From Enterobacter sp. RHBSTW-00175 (GTDB taxonomy: Bacteria > Pseudomonadota > Gammaproteobacteria > Enterobacterales > Enterobacteriaceae), in contig NZ_CP055930.1 in NCBI RefSeq assembly GCF_013927005.1, positions 2,170,001 to 2,234,000 on the forward strand: a stretch of 64,000 nucleotides of DNA, in the 5' to 3' direction. Every line of letters begins with the position of its first letter. The stretch's first letter is position 1. The notes below the pieces were generated by a model that did no database searches, was not told the DNA's origin, and worked only from the letters and a program-made list of their open reading frames with translations. Position numbers and translations under genes: made by a program. Below, piece after piece: positions 50,117-59,092 of this stretch.

Positions 50117-50896
50117 ATGAACATCACCCAAATTCGCAATGCCACCCAGCTGATTACCTACGCCGGAAAACGTTTTTTAATTGACCCGATGCTGGCACCA
50201 AAAGGCGCGTATCCCGGCTTTCCTGGCACGGCGCGCGCAGACATTCGCAACCCGATGGTCGAGCTGCCCGTTGACGTAAAAACGCTGCTGGATGCCGATG
50301 CGGTGATTGTCACCCACACCCATGACGATCACTGGGATCATACGGCCATTGAGCTTATCGCCAAAGACAAGCCTGTCTACGTGCAAAACGACAGCGATGC
50401 CGCGCTGCTGCGCAGCCAGGGATTCACTCACCTGACGGTGATGACCGAAGAGACGACCTTTGGCGATATCCGCATTGCGAAAACCCACGGCGGCCAGCAC
50501 GGTACCGACCGCGCTTACGCTGTGCCGGAGCTGGCAGAACGTCTGGGCGAAGCCTGCGGCGTGGTCTTCCGCCATTCTGACGAGAAGACGCTATACATCG
50601 CAGGCGATACCATCTGGCGTGAAGAAGTGGCGGCCGAACTGCAAAAACACCAGCCGGATGTGGTAGTACTGAATGCCGGTTATGCGCATGTGCTTGGTTT
50701 CGGGCCGATTATCATGGGCGAGCAGGATGTGCTGAACGTCCATTTCCTGCTGCCGCAGGCGCAGATTGTGGCGACCCATATGGAGGCGATCAATCATTGC
50801 CTGTTAACCCGTCGCGCCCTGCGCGAATATGCCGAAGCCAACCAGTTCAGTGATGCGCTGAGCATTCCCCAGGACGGCGAAAGCGTTATATTCTGA
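50117..50896 (+). CDS. Metallo-beta-lactamase-fold hydrolase
   Basis: 259-aa cytoplasmic hydrolase (UlaG/L-ascorbate-6-P lactonase-like group). The di-metal motif THTHDDHWDH lies at about 66-75. Further ligands are His in THGGQHG, Asp in IAGDTIW and a final His in ATHMEAINH. The substrate is unknown. A GlxA-type regulator gene follows 26 bases downstream and may be co-transcribed. Confidence 0.8.
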   Translation: MNITQIRNATQLITYAGKRFLIDPMLAPKGAYPGFPGTARADIRNPMVELPVDVKTLLDADAVIVTHTHDDHWDHTAIELIAKDKPVYVQNDSDAALLRSQGFTHLTVMTEETTFGDIRIAKTHGGQHGTDRAYAVPELAERLGEACGVVFRHSDEKTLYIAGDTIWREEVAAELQKHQPDVVVLNAGYAHVLGFGPIIMGEQDVLNVHFLLPQAQIVATHMEAINHCLLTRRALREYAEANQFSDALSIPQDGESVIF

Positions 50897-50922
50897 ACAC
50901 CACAAAGGGAAAGGAGAGACTG

Positions 50923-51876
50923 ATGCCGCCAGTAAACGTCGCGATTGTCGCGGTGGATGGGTTTAGCCCGTTCCACTACTCCGTTCCCTGCATTCTGTTT
51001 GGCGATACGGTATCGGGTGAAAAGCGCTTTAACGTCACGATCTGCGCCGAAAAGCCGGGATTGCTGACCTCCAGAGACGGCTTTGCGCTGAATGCCTCGC
51101 AGGATTATTCCGCGATTGCGCAGGCCGATATCGTGGTAGTGCCTTACTGGCAGCACGTTCTGGAGCGCCCGCCGCAGGTATTGCTCGAAAGCCTGGTCCA
51201 GGCCAGGGACAACGGCGCGGAGATCGTCGGCCTGTGTCTGGGCTCGTTTGTGCTGGGCTATGCGGGCATTCTCGACGGCAAACGCGCGGCAACCCACTGG
51301 GAGTTTGAGCACCAGTTTGCGTCACAGTTCCCCGACGTGAAGCTGGATATCAACGCGCTCTATGTTGATGACGACAACATCATCACGTCCGCAGGCACCG
51401 CCGCCGCACTGGATTGCTGTTTGTATATCATCCGCCAGCGCTTTGGCAGCGTGGTGGCTAACCAGATTGCCCGGCGGATGATTGTACCGCCGCACCGTGA
51501 AGGCGGGCAGGCGCAGTTTATTGCCCAGCCGGTGCCAAAAGATACCCGCGATGCGCAGATTAACTGCCTGATTGATTATCTCCAGCAGCATATTACCGAG
51601 CCGCATAATCTGGACTCTCTGGCGGAGGTTGTTTCCATGAGCCGCCGTACCCTGACCCGCCATTTTGTTAAGGCCACGGGCATGAGCGTTGCCGACTGGC
51701 TGACCGCCGAGCGCCTGCGGCGCAGCCAGATCCTCCTTGAAGCCGGAAATCTGCCGATCGAAAGCGTGGCCGGGCAGGTGGGATTTGTGTCGGCGGTGAC
51801 GTATCGCCAGCAGTTTAAGGCGCGTTTTGGGGTCAGCCCGGCGGAATGGCGCAAGACCTTTCGGACTCATTCGTAG
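50923..51876 (+). CDS. GlxA-family AraC-type regulator
   Basis: 317-aa regulator. N-terminal DJ-1/PfpI-like domain (about 5-190) with the Cys of the nucleophile elbow in VGLCLGSFVLG, and a C-terminal AraC helix-turn-helix pair (about 215-315; SLAEVVSMSRRTLTRHFVKA). It follows the metallo-hydrolase gene on the same strand and probably controls it. The ligand is unknown. Confidence 0.82.
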   Translation: MPPVNVAIVAVDGFSPFHYSVPCILFGDTVSGEKRFNVTICAEKPGLLTSRDGFALNASQDYSAIAQADIVVVPYWQHVLERPPQVLLESLVQARDNGAEIVGLCLGSFVLGYAGILDGKRAATHWEFEHQFASQFPDVKLDINALYVDDDNIITSAGTAAALDCCLYIIRQRFGSVVANQIARRMIVPPHREGGQAQFIAQPVPKDTRDAQINCLIDYLQQHITEPHNLDSLAEVVSMSRRTLTRHFVKATGMSVADWLTAERLRRSQILLEAGNLPIESVAGQVGFVSAVTYRQQFKARFGVSPAEWRKTFRTHS

Positions 51877-51904
51877 GCCGGGTAAGCGTAGCGCCACCCG
51901 GCGT
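51873..51904. repeat. REP unit
   Basis: GTAGGCCGGGTAAGCGTAGC with GCCACCCGGCG folds into a REP hairpin between convergent genes and overlaps the end of the regulator gene. Confidence 0.75.
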
Positions 51905-52993
51905 TTATCCCAGCCTCTCCATCCTCGTTTCCCCCTCTACCATCGACAGCTGATACAGCGAAAACGAACGGTGTTTTTCAATCAGCTTTGCCAGCTCTGG
52001 TGAGTGGCTGGTGAGCCAGATCTGTGAGTAGCGGCTGGCCTCGGCAATCAGGCTCGCCAGCGCGGGCAGCATCTGCGGATGCAGGCTGTTTTCCGGCTCG
52101 TTGAGGGCGATAAAGGCCGGTGGGCGCGGGCTTAACAACGCCACCGCCAGACACAGGAAACGCAGCGTGCCATCGGAGAACTCAGCCGGCTCCAGCGGTC
52201 GGCTTAACCCCTCGCGCTGCATCATCATCCGAAAACGTCCGCCAGAATTGTCGCTGTAAAACACGCAGCCGGGGAACGCCTGATCGAGGATGCGCATCAG
52301 CAGCAGCTCGTCGCCAATTTCGATAGTCGTCTGAAACGCCGCAGCCAGGTTGGAACCATCGCTGGCCAGCACCGGCGAGCGGAAGCCAACCTGCGGGGCG
52401 CGGATCGCCGAGCCGGATGAGACAGAAAACTCGTGATAAAAACGCCAGTTCCGCAGGGATTCACGCATCTGCGACACTTCCGGGTAGAGATGCGGTTCGC
52501 CGAGCTGCCCGAACACCGATTCGTTCTCATACAGCGTGCCGCTGTGGGTCACTTTTTCGTGATGCACGTTATTCAGAAACACGGCCTGGTTTTTGCGCTT
52601 CATCAGCTGTGACGACGGGCGACGATGCTGGCCGCTCAGCCAGATGGACTCCTCTTTGATCACCGGGTCGAGCTGAAACTGCGACGGATAGGGCAGCTTT
52701 TCGACAAAACCCACCTGCAATTCGTATTCGTAGGTTTCGGTTTCCACCGCCAGGTTCATGCGCCGCAGCTGGTCGCTGCGCGTTTTGCCTGCCCAGAATA
52801 CCTTCAAAATCCCGCCCTCATTCGCCAGCGCCTGAGAAAACTGCCCCTGCGCCGCGCTGTGCATCAGGTAAATCGCCTTATAGATATTCGATTTCCCGGT
52901 GCCGTTTGGGCCGAAGACGATGTTGAGCTGTTCCAGCTTCAGCGACATGTCGCGGATTGAACGGTAATTCTGAATGTGCAGGGTGTTAATCAT
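51905..52993 (-). CDS. AAA-family ATPase (RecF/OLD-like)
   Basis: 362-aa ATPase of the AAA_21/SMC-like type. Start at 52993 gives MINTLHIQNYRSIRDMSLKL, followed by P-loop FGPNGTGKSN (about 27-36), signature EFSDGTLRFLCLAVAL and Walker B-like FIALNEPENSLHP. His switch in LTSHSPEL. No TOPRIM domain is seen, so it is not a full OLD nuclease. Function unknown; it stands alone, convergent with the GlxA-type gene. Confidence 0.78.
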   Translation of the reverse strand: MINTLHIQNYRSIRDMSLKLEQLNIVFGPNGTGKSNIYKAIYLMHSAAQGQFSQALANEGGILKVFWAGKTRSDQLRRMNLAVETETYEYELQVGFVEKLPYPSQFQLDPVIKEESIWLSGQHRRPSSQLMKRKNQAVFLNNVHHEKVTHSGTLYENESVFGQLGEPHLYPEVSQMRESLRNWRFYHEFSVSSGSAIRAPQVGFRSPVLASDGSNLAAAFQTTIEIGDELLLMRILDQAFPGCVFYSDNSGGRFRMMMQREGLSRPLEPAEFSDGTLRFLCLAVALLSPRPPAFIALNEPENSLHPQMLPALASLIAEASRYSQIWLTSHSPELAKLIEKHRSFSLYQLSMVEGETRMERLG

Positions 52994-53047
52994 CAGCGAG
53001 GGCCTGTTTTTTGAAAAAAAAGTCATCGTCTTTGTTATTCATATCAT

Positions 53048-54013
53048 TTAAACCACTAAAACGGCGGCGTAATCCGCCAGCCTTTCGGGTGGGAAATGCA
53101 GCGATGCATCCTGGCGAAAAGCATCCAGCAGATACTCCACTGTGGCTTTCACGCGCGGCGCGACCAGCGCACGGTGGGGATACTGGATAACCATCTCGTA
53201 ATTACCAGGGTCGTGCTGACCGACCAGCACGGCTTTTAGCGCCCCGGCCTGCAAATGCGCCAGCGCGTGATGCACACCCACCTGAGCAATACCCAACCCC
53301 AGCAGTGCCGCTTGTGTCTGGGCTTCCGGTGCGGAGAGCGTCACTGCCGCGGCGTCTGGCTCAAGTGTGGTCAGGCTGCCATCGCTTCCCCTGAACCCCC
53401 ATGGCGAGACACGTCCCCCTAAAAAACGCCTGGCGATAAGATGATGATGCGCCAGGTCAGCAGGTGTTTTGGGTACGCCGCAACGCGCCAGATACTCAGG
53501 CGAGGCAACTAGCGCGGTTTTGAGCTGGCAGACGGGCCGCGAAATCAGCGACGAATCGACAATGCGCCCGCCGCGAATGGTCAGGTCGTAGCCGTCGGCA
53601 ATCAGGTCTGTCACCCGGTCGTCAAAATCCACTTCGACTGAGATACCCGGATAACGTGCCCGCAGCCCCGGCAGCACCGGGAGCAACTGCTCGCGCCCGA
53701 AGGCGGCGCTGGTGGAAATGCGTACGTGACCGCGGGTTTCCATTTTGCGAGCCACCACGGCATCCATCGCCGTATCCAGCGCGCCGATAGCAATCCGTGC
53801 CTGTTGCAAAAAGGCGGTTCCCTCTTCGGTCAGGCTCAGCGTGCGCGTGGTGCGGTTCATCAGCCTGACGCCCAGCGCCTGTTCCAGCCCGGCGATGTTT
53901 TTACTGACCGCGGCAGGGCTGATCCCCTGGCTGCGTGCGGCGGCGGCAAAGCTGCCCGCACTGGCGGCTTCTACGAATGAGACAATCGCGCGAACTCGCT
54001 GTGATAACTCCAT
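53048..54013 (-). CDS. LysR-family regulator
   Basis: 321-aa LysR-type regulator. N-terminal helix-turn-helix FAAAARSQGISPAAVSKNIA and effector-binding domain (about 90-300). The CrgA/AaeR-like order VRAIVSFVEAA, RLMNRTTRTLSLTEEG is typical of the group that controls flavin reductases and efflux. Divergent from the DUF1330/oxidoreductase pair, which it probably regulates. Confidence 0.82.
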   Translation of the reverse strand: MELSQRVRAIVSFVEAASAGSFAAAARSQGISPAAVSKNIAGLEQALGVRLMNRTTRTLSLTEEGTAFLQQARIAIGALDTAMDAVVARKMETRGHVRISTSAAFGREQLLPVLPGLRARYPGISVEVDFDDRVTDLIADGYDLTIRGGRIVDSSLISRPVCQLKTALVASPEYLARCGVPKTPADLAHHHLIARRFLGGRVSPWGFRGSDGSLTTLEPDAAAVTLSAPEAQTQAALLGLGIAQVGVHHALAHLQAGALKAVLVGQHDPGNYEMVIQYPHRALVAPRVKATVEYLLDAFRQDASLHFPPERLADYAAVLVV

Positions 54014-54068
54014 GTTTCACTCCCGTATTCACAACCTGAAGTTGATTATCTATTAACCATAACCCTAA

Positions 54069-54083
54069 TTCTCGTTACGAGTA
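54069..54083. promoter_or_regulatory. Candidate LysR operator
   Basis: TTCTCGT-T-ACGAGTA palindrome (perfect core CTCGT-T-ACGAG at 54071-54081) in the gap between the divergent LysR and DUF1330 genes. Confidence 0.55.
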
Positions 54084-54127
54084 AACGGGCACATACTCTT
54101 GCCATCAACCCACAGTGAGGAACTTGT

Positions 54128-54442
54128 ATGAACGTGTCCGAGCCTGCTTATTTCATTTTTGATGTGGTTATTCATGACCCTGCGGCGATGCAGCCGTACC
54201 GGGAAAAAGTCGAGGCCAGCTATAAAGCCTTTGGCGGTAAACGCCTGGTGATGGGAGGCCGGTGCGACACCGTGGAAGGCAACGGCCCGCAGGGGATGCT
54301 GGTGATGTTGCAGTTCGACAGCGCGGAACAAGCGCACGCCTGGCACGATTCCCCTGCGTATCAGGAGATCATTCACTACCGACACGCCGCCGCCAGCACC
54401 AACGCCTGGCTGGTAAAAGGCGTAATGCCGGAACAACAATAA
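54128..54442 (+). CDS. DUF1330 family protein
   Basis: 104-aa small ferredoxin-like (dimeric alpha-beta barrel) protein. Signatures: YFIFDVVIHDPAAMQPYREK near the start, FGGKRLVMGG, and a C-terminal HAWHDSPAYQEI. Function unknown. Precedes the oxidoreductase gene by 11 bases, so the two form an operon under the divergent LysR regulator. Confidence 0.78.
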   Translation: MNVSEPAYFIFDVVIHDPAAMQPYREKVEASYKAFGGKRLVMGGRCDTVEGNGPQGMLVMLQFDSAEQAHAWHDSPAYQEIIHYRHAAASTNAWLVKGVMPEQQ

Positions 54443-54453
54443 AGGAGACACCC

Positions 54454-54981
54454 ATGAAAACCTTAGCGATTGTATCCCATCCTTATGCGTCTCAGTCTCG
54501 TATTATCAAGGCCTTACAGCAGACGGCAGAGGGTGTAGATAACGTCATCGTCCGCAATCTGGAAGCGATGTACGGCAACGACGTGAACGCCATTAATGTG
54601 GCGGCAGAACAGGCGGCGTATGACGGCGTTGACCGCGTGGTGTTTATCTACCCGACTCACTGGTTCAACCTGACGCCAATGCTGAAAGGCTATCTGAATG
54701 AAGTATGGCAGTACGGCTGGGCGTTTGGTGCAGGTGGCGAAGCCCTGAAAGGGAAAAGCCTGATGGTGGTCACCTCCGCAGGAGCCAGTCCGTTTACGTA
54801 CTCCCACGAAGGGCTGATCCAAAGTTCGATGGATGAAGTGCTCAGCCCAATGAAAGCCAGCGCGCTGTATGTGGGCATGAACTGGCTGCCACCGCTGGCG
54901 TTTTATGAAGTGGCAGCGGCGAATCGCGACAAGTTACCGCAGTTCCGCGAGGCGCTGGCTCAGGCGCTGTGCGCGGCGTAA
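54454..54981 (+). CDS. NAD(P)H-dependent oxidoreductase (flavodoxin-2 fold)
   Basis: 175-aa enzyme of the KefF/MdaB/NQO1 family, probably FMN or FAD dependent quinone or azo reduction. Motifs: LAIVSHPYASQSRI, FIYPTHWFNLTPMLKGYLNE (active-site/flavin region) and VTSAGASPFTYSHEG. Start at 54454 with GGAG 7 bases upstream; an upstream in-frame extension overlaps the previous gene and is not real. Confidence 0.85.
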   Translation: MKTLAIVSHPYASQSRIIKALQQTAEGVDNVIVRNLEAMYGNDVNAINVAAEQAAYDGVDRVVFIYPTHWFNLTPMLKGYLNEVWQYGWAFGAGGEALKGKSLMVVTSAGASPFTYSHEGLIQSSMDEVLSPMKASALYVGMNWLPPLAFYEVAAANRDKLPQFREALAQALCAA

Positions 54982-54986
54982 AAAAA

Positions 54987-55008
54987 AGACGACAGTGAGG
55001 TGTCGTCT
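54987..55008 (-). terminator. Terminator of the DUF523-DUF1722 gene
   Basis: AGACGACA (54987-54994) pairs with TGTCGTCT (55001-55008). A-run 54980-54987 gives a minus-strand U-tract. It can also end the plus-strand oxidoreductase transcript less well. Confidence 0.75.
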
Positions 55009-55064
55009 AAACGGGGTACTGCCTGAGGCCTCTTTCGTTCCATGGACCCTTTGCATACTTTCTT

Positions 55065-56024
55065 TCAGGTGATAGCCAGGCGCAGACCTAAATCGTCCGG
55101 GTAGGGATCAAAATAGTTTTGCGTCATCAGATACCGGTCAGGATATTCGGCCATGTAGTGTTTGAGCAGAGTCAGCGGCGCGAGGATAGGCAACAGCCCA
55201 TCGCGATAGTGCAGGATCACATCGCGCAGTTCGCCACGCTGGCTGCTGTTGAGCTGATTACGAAAATAACCCTGAATATGCATCAGCACGTTGGTGTGAT
55301 TTTTCCGCGAAGCGGGTTTCTTCAGGATTGTCATCAGCTTATCGCGGTACGCCACAAAGAAGGCGTCCAGATCCTCCCACTCGTGCAGCGAAGCGACGAA
55401 CGGGCCGATTTCGCGGTAACCCGCCTGATGGTGCGCCAGCAGCTGTAGTTTATAGCGGCTGTGGAAGTCCAGCAGCGCGCGGCGCGTCAGGCCGTTGGCA
55501 CGCAGGGTGTTCAGCTCATGCAGGGCAAAAACGCGTTCGATAAAGTTTTCCCGCAGCACCGGGTCGTGCAAACGACCATCTTCCTCTACGGGCAGCCACG
55601 GCCGGGATTCAAGGAGGGCGGAGGTGAACAGCCCGACACCCTCCTTGCGGCCCCGGTTGCCGTTTTCATCATACAGCCGCACACGCTCCATACCGCAGCT
55701 TGGCGATTTCGCACAGACGATAAATCCCGCCAGATCGTCGATTTTAGGCAGATAATCCGCCGTAAAGTCCGCCATTTTCTGCGTGAGGTTTTCGTGAGGC
55801 GGCTTGCTGAAACGCAGCTGCGTATCACCGCTTTCTGTCAGCGTTAAACGAATAGCAGGGCGCGGCGTAGGCAGGCCAATCGCCATTTCAGGGCAGACGG
55901 GCCTGAAACCGACCCACTGGGCCAGTTCATCCATCACAAAGCCCATACGCTTGTGTCCGCCGTCAAAGCGAACGGCGGAACCGGTCAAACATCCGCTAAT
56001 ACCCAGCACAGGTTTCGTTGTCAT
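55065..56024 (-). CDS. DUF523-DUF1722 (YbgA-like) two-domain protein
   Basis: 319-aa protein. N-terminal DUF523 domain (about 5-155) with cysteines GISGCLTGS, RPVCPEM and VCAKSPSCGM placed to bind an Fe-S cluster, as in TudS thiouracil desulfidases. C-terminal DUF1722/YbgA domain (about 180-315) with FHSRYKLQLLAHHQAGYREI. E. coli carries the DUF1722 part as separate YbgA. The reaction is inferred. Single gene with its own terminator. Confidence 0.8.
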   Translation of the reverse strand: MTTKPVLGISGCLTGSAVRFDGGHKRMGFVMDELAQWVGFRPVCPEMAIGLPTPRPAIRLTLTESGDTQLRFSKPPHENLTQKMADFTADYLPKIDDLAGFIVCAKSPSCGMERVRLYDENGNRGRKEGVGLFTSALLESRPWLPVEEDGRLHDPVLRENFIERVFALHELNTLRANGLTRRALLDFHSRYKLQLLAHHQAGYREIGPFVASLHEWEDLDAFFVAYRDKLMTILKKPASRKNHTNVLMHIQGYFRNQLNSSQRGELRDVILHYRDGLLPILAPLTLLKHYMAEYPDRYLMTQNYFDPYPDDLGLRLAIT

Positions 56025-56126
56025 GGTGTGTATCTCCAGTTCATATCATTAAAACTTACACAACATGTCTAATTTGTCCAAGTATTAGCGGAATTGTTTT
56101 TTCTTTCCGTTTAAAATCAATGGTGA

Positions 56127-56537
56127 TCAACTACCCTTGTAAGTCGAATATCCGTACTGGCTAAGCAGGAGCGGGATGTGCAACTTTTCGTTGGTGCGGG
56201 TCACGGTAAACAGCACCGGGATTTCCGGGAAGAACGTGTCCAGTTTCTTCGCGTGGAAGTAATCAGCCGTTTTGAACGTCACTTTGTAGACGCCTGGCTG
56301 CATATCCTGATCCTCCGGATAGAGGGATTTGATGCGTCCGTCATGGTCGGTTTTACCGCTGGCAAGCGGGGTCCATTTATCCTGCTGCTGCTTTTCCAGC
56401 GTGACGGTAACGCCCGGTGGCGGTGTGCCGGTTTGCTGGTCAAGAATGTGAACACTCAGCGTACCGACAGGGGCGCTAAACGCGGCGGGGGCGAAGGCCA
56501 TGGTGGCCAGGATCAGCAGGGGGGTTGTCTTTTTCAC
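56127..56537 (-). CDS. hiuH: 5-hydroxyisourate hydrolase, periplasmic
   Basis: 136-aa transthyretin-like enzyme converting 5-hydroxyisourate to OHCU in urate breakdown. Signal peptide of about 21 residues (TMAFAPAAFSA). The catalytic His in TLSVHILDQ, Arg in HDGRIKSLYP and His in KLHIPLLLSQ are present. The C-terminal signature is YKGS instead of the usual YRGS. Start at GTG 56537 for CAGGA upstream; an earlier in-frame GTG adds nine residues. No other urate genes lie nearby. Confidence 0.85.
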   Translation of the reverse strand: MKKTTPLLILATMAFAPAAFSAPVGTLSVHILDQQTGTPPPGVTVTLEKQQQDKWTPLASGKTDHDGRIKSLYPEDQDMQPGVYKVTFKTADYFHAKKLDTFFPEIPVLFTVTRTNEKLHIPLLLSQYGYSTYKGS

Positions 56538-56635
56538 GGTATTTCCTGTGGAGTTATCAGTCACAGGAAAACGTTAGCATCTGCGGTGCGGAAAAATATT
56601 CAACTTTTCGTGAAGTTTCCCGCAGAGGAAAATAA

Positions 56636-57361
56636 TCAGAGGATAATGACGTCCAGCGATACCTGCTGCTGCCACTGTTCCACCTGTTTTTTCCGCGCCA
56701 CGGTGAGTTTGCCACGAGTCACCAGCAGCCATTTCCTGTCCGGAAAAATCTCCGGTGCCAGCATGGCTGGGGGGGTGGGCAAAACATCAATGCGGTGGCC
56801 CTGGCCGGTACGCGTTAAGGCTTCGAGCCAGATTTCACCCGGGTCGTTCAGGTGCCAGCCGGTCAACAGAAGGTTATCACCCGGCGCTTTTTTATCGCCC
56901 TCCAGGCAAAAGGAGGTATAGGCGATGATAATACCGTCGAAGATATCGCGCAGGGTCATGGCCGCAGGGATGTTGGCCGACATTTGGCTTCGCACCGGAC
57001 GCAGAACATTCGCTACCAGTTCAGGGCGCGGATATTCGCGACCGGCGTCGTAAATCATCTGGCGCAGGGACTCGATTTTGCCCTCCTGCAGACGTTGAAG
57101 CATGTTTTGTTGCAACGTTTGCCAGTTGTTGGTACGACGCGGCACCGGGCGTTCCAGCAACGGTTTGACCTGGCCAATCGGAACGCCTTTTTTTACCCAG
57201 TCGAGGATTTTCAGCGCCTGTTGAACATCTTCTTCGCTGTAAAGGCGATGACCACCCTCCGTGCGCTCTGGCTTAAGCAGGCCGTAACGGCGCTGCCACG
57301 CCCGGAGCGTGGTGGCGGTGATGCCGCTGAGTCTGGCGAATTCGCCGATGGAGTAAGCCAT
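56636..57361 (-). CDS. MerR-type regulator, MlrA/BluR-like
   Basis: 241-aa regulator. N-terminal MerR winged helix (YSIGEFARLSGITATTLRAW, then QRRYGLLKPERTEGGHRLY) and a C-terminal B12-binding-like domain without a clear cobalamin His motif, as in MlrA and BluR. It controls biofilm or stress genes in that family. Divergent from blc. Which paralogue it is cannot be decided here. Confidence 0.8.
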   Translation of the reverse strand: MAYSIGEFARLSGITATTLRAWQRRYGLLKPERTEGGHRLYSEEDVQQALKILDWVKKGVPIGQVKPLLERPVPRRTNNWQTLQQNMLQRLQEGKIESLRQMIYDAGREYPRPELVANVLRPVRSQMSANIPAAMTLRDIFDGIIIAYTSFCLEGDKKAPGDNLLLTGWHLNDPGEIWLEALTRTGQGHRIDVLPTPPAMLAPEIFPDRKWLLVTRGKLTVARKKQVEQWQQQVSLDVIIL

Positions 57362-57438
57362 GTCAGTGCCCGGAGAGGTAGAATAATCTCAATATACTAC
57401 GAATTTTTGCTGACGGGATGAAGCACCTTCACGGTGCA

Positions 57439-57448
57439 CTACACTTAA
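57439..57448 (+). promoter_or_regulatory. Candidate sigma-S -10 of blc
   Basis: CTACACTTAA at 57439-57448 resembles the sigma-S -10 (CTATACTTAA). It lies 31 bases before the blc start, and a GCACC/GGTGC hairpin precedes it. E. coli blc is RpoS-dependent. Confidence 0.5.
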
Positions 57449-57478
57449 CGTCCGATCGTGCAAATGAAAGGAATTCTC

Positions 57479-58003
57479 ATGAGGATATGGCCTGTTGTGA
57501 CCGGTGTCGCCATTGCCCTGAGTCTGGTGGCCTGTAAATCTCCCACGCCGCCGAAAGGCGTGCAGCCCATTACTGGCTTTGATGCCAGCCGCTATCTCGG
57601 CAAATGGTACGAAATTGCCCGCCTGGAAAACCGCTTTGAGCGCGGGCTTGTGCAGGTGACTGCAACCTATGGCGAGCGCGGAGACGGCGGTATTAGCGTA
57701 CTTAACCGGGGTTACGATCCGGTGAAAAACGAGTGGAACGAGAGCGAGGGTAAAGCGTACTTTACCGGCGCGCCGACTACCGCCGCGCTGAAGGTGTCGT
57801 TCTTCGGCCCGTTCTACGGCGGCTATAACGTGATCGCGCTGGACGATGCGTACCAGTTTGCGCTGGTCAGCGGTCCGAATCGTGATTACCTGTGGATCCT
57901 GTCGCGCACGCCAACCATTCCCGATGAAGTGAAACAGGAATACCTGAATACTGCACGTAGCCTGGGCTTCCGGGTTGACCAGCTGGTGTGGGTGAAGCAG
58001 TGA
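57479..58003 (+). CDS. blc: Outer-membrane lipocalin Blc
   Basis: 174-aa bacterial lipocalin anchored in the outer membrane by a lipobox (SLVACKS), binding fatty acids or lysophospholipids. Lipocalin motifs are LGKWYEIARLENRFERGL, EGKAYFTGAPTTAALKVSF and RDYLWILSRTPTI. Start at 57479 with AAAGGA upstream. Close to E. coli Blc. Likely induced in stationary phase. Confidence 0.94.
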   Translation: MRIWPVVTGVAIALSLVACKSPTPPKGVQPITGFDASRYLGKWYEIARLENRFERGLVQVTATYGERGDGGISVLNRGYDPVKNEWNESEGKAYFTGAPTTAALKVSFFGPFYGGYNVIALDDAYQFALVSGPNRDYLWILSRTPTIPDEVKQEYLNTARSLGFRVDQLVWVKQ

Positions 58004-58080
58004 AGATCGTGCTTTCTTCGTAGGGTATTACTGGCCTGCCTGGATAGACTTCCGTTAAAAGCGCAACGGGGGACGATGAG

Positions 58081-59079
58081 ATGAACTGGCAGCCTTTTCG
58101 CGGCAACGCGCCGGAAAATATGACCATTTTTAGCGCCTCATTTCCCGACGTCAGCGACCAGTGGCCGATGAAAGACGACACCATCCGCGAAATAAACGCT
58201 ATCGACCAGGCACTGAAAGCGGATACCCGGCTCATGTCCCCGTTGCTGGATTACGAAGAAGGCGGGCTGCCGATTCTGGTGCCCCGGCACCGTTATTCTG
58301 AACAAGCCTACCGCAACCGCCCGGCGCTGGAAGCCTGGCGCACCCGGCTTGTCCCCACTGCGCTGGCGCTGTTTGTGCTGCAAAATCCGCTGGAGGAACG
58401 CCTTCCCGAAGGAACAAAAATGGACAGCGACAGCCGCCAGTGGTTTATCCACGCCAACGATGCCATCGGCATTCGCTCTCGCGCCAGGGTGTTGGGCGCA
58501 CTGGTCGGAAAGTATATTCACAACAATATCGAAAGCGACTGGGTTAGCCTGGCGTGCGGCGCGGCGATTCCGGTGCTGGAGGCATTGCGCATCGCCAGAC
58601 TGAATGGGCAAAACGTGCATCTTTCGCTGGTGGATAAAGACCCGGTTGCCCTGAGATGGGCGGAAACGATGGCGGCGCAGGATGGGCTGACCGTGGATGA
58701 ACAGCTGACCCTGCTCAGGCGTGATCTGGTACATACCCTGGTGCGAAACGAAGATTTACTGCTGGAGCTGGGCGAGCATCAGGCCGACCTGGTGGATGCG
58801 CTGGGGATTTTCGAATATTTCAACGACACGGATGCGGCGGTTTTTTTGCAACGCGCACTGCGGCTGGTGAAGCCTGGCGGCGCGGTGATTGTGTCGAACA
58901 TGCTGACCAGTAGCCCGCAAATCGACTTTGCCCTGCGCTGCATTGGCTGGGAACACATCTTCCCGCGTTCGTTGCAGCAGTTGCAGGATATTCACCTCGC
59001 GGCGGGTGTGCCGGTGGAAAATGTCACCGTGATTGTGCCGAAGGACGGGGTGTATGCGGTGATGGAGATTAGAACGTAG
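58081..59079 (+). CDS. SAM-dependent methyltransferase
   Basis: 332-aa class I methyltransferase. The SAM loop is VSLACGAAIPVLEAL (about 158), acidic loop SLVDKDPVALRW (about 184), with motif LVDALGIFEYF and the VKPGGAVIVSNM strand after it. The first 110 residues have no recognised motif. Substrate unknown. Follows blc by 77 bases; the inverted repeat element begins 14 bases after its stop. Confidence 0.7.
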   Translation: MNWQPFRGNAPENMTIFSASFPDVSDQWPMKDDTIREINAIDQALKADTRLMSPLLDYEEGGLPILVPRHRYSEQAYRNRPALEAWRTRLVPTALALFVLQNPLEERLPEGTKMDSDSRQWFIHANDAIGIRSRARVLGALVGKYIHNNIESDWVSLACGAAIPVLEALRIARLNGQNVHLSLVDKDPVALRWAETMAAQDGLTVDEQLTLLRRDLVHTLVRNEDLLLELGEHQADLVDALGIFEYFNDTDAAVFLQRALRLVKPGGAVIVSNMLTSSPQIDFALRCIGWEHIFPRSLQQLQDIHLAAGVPVENVTVIVPKDGVYAVMEIRT

Positions 59080-59092
59080 CGCGATCGGTTCC

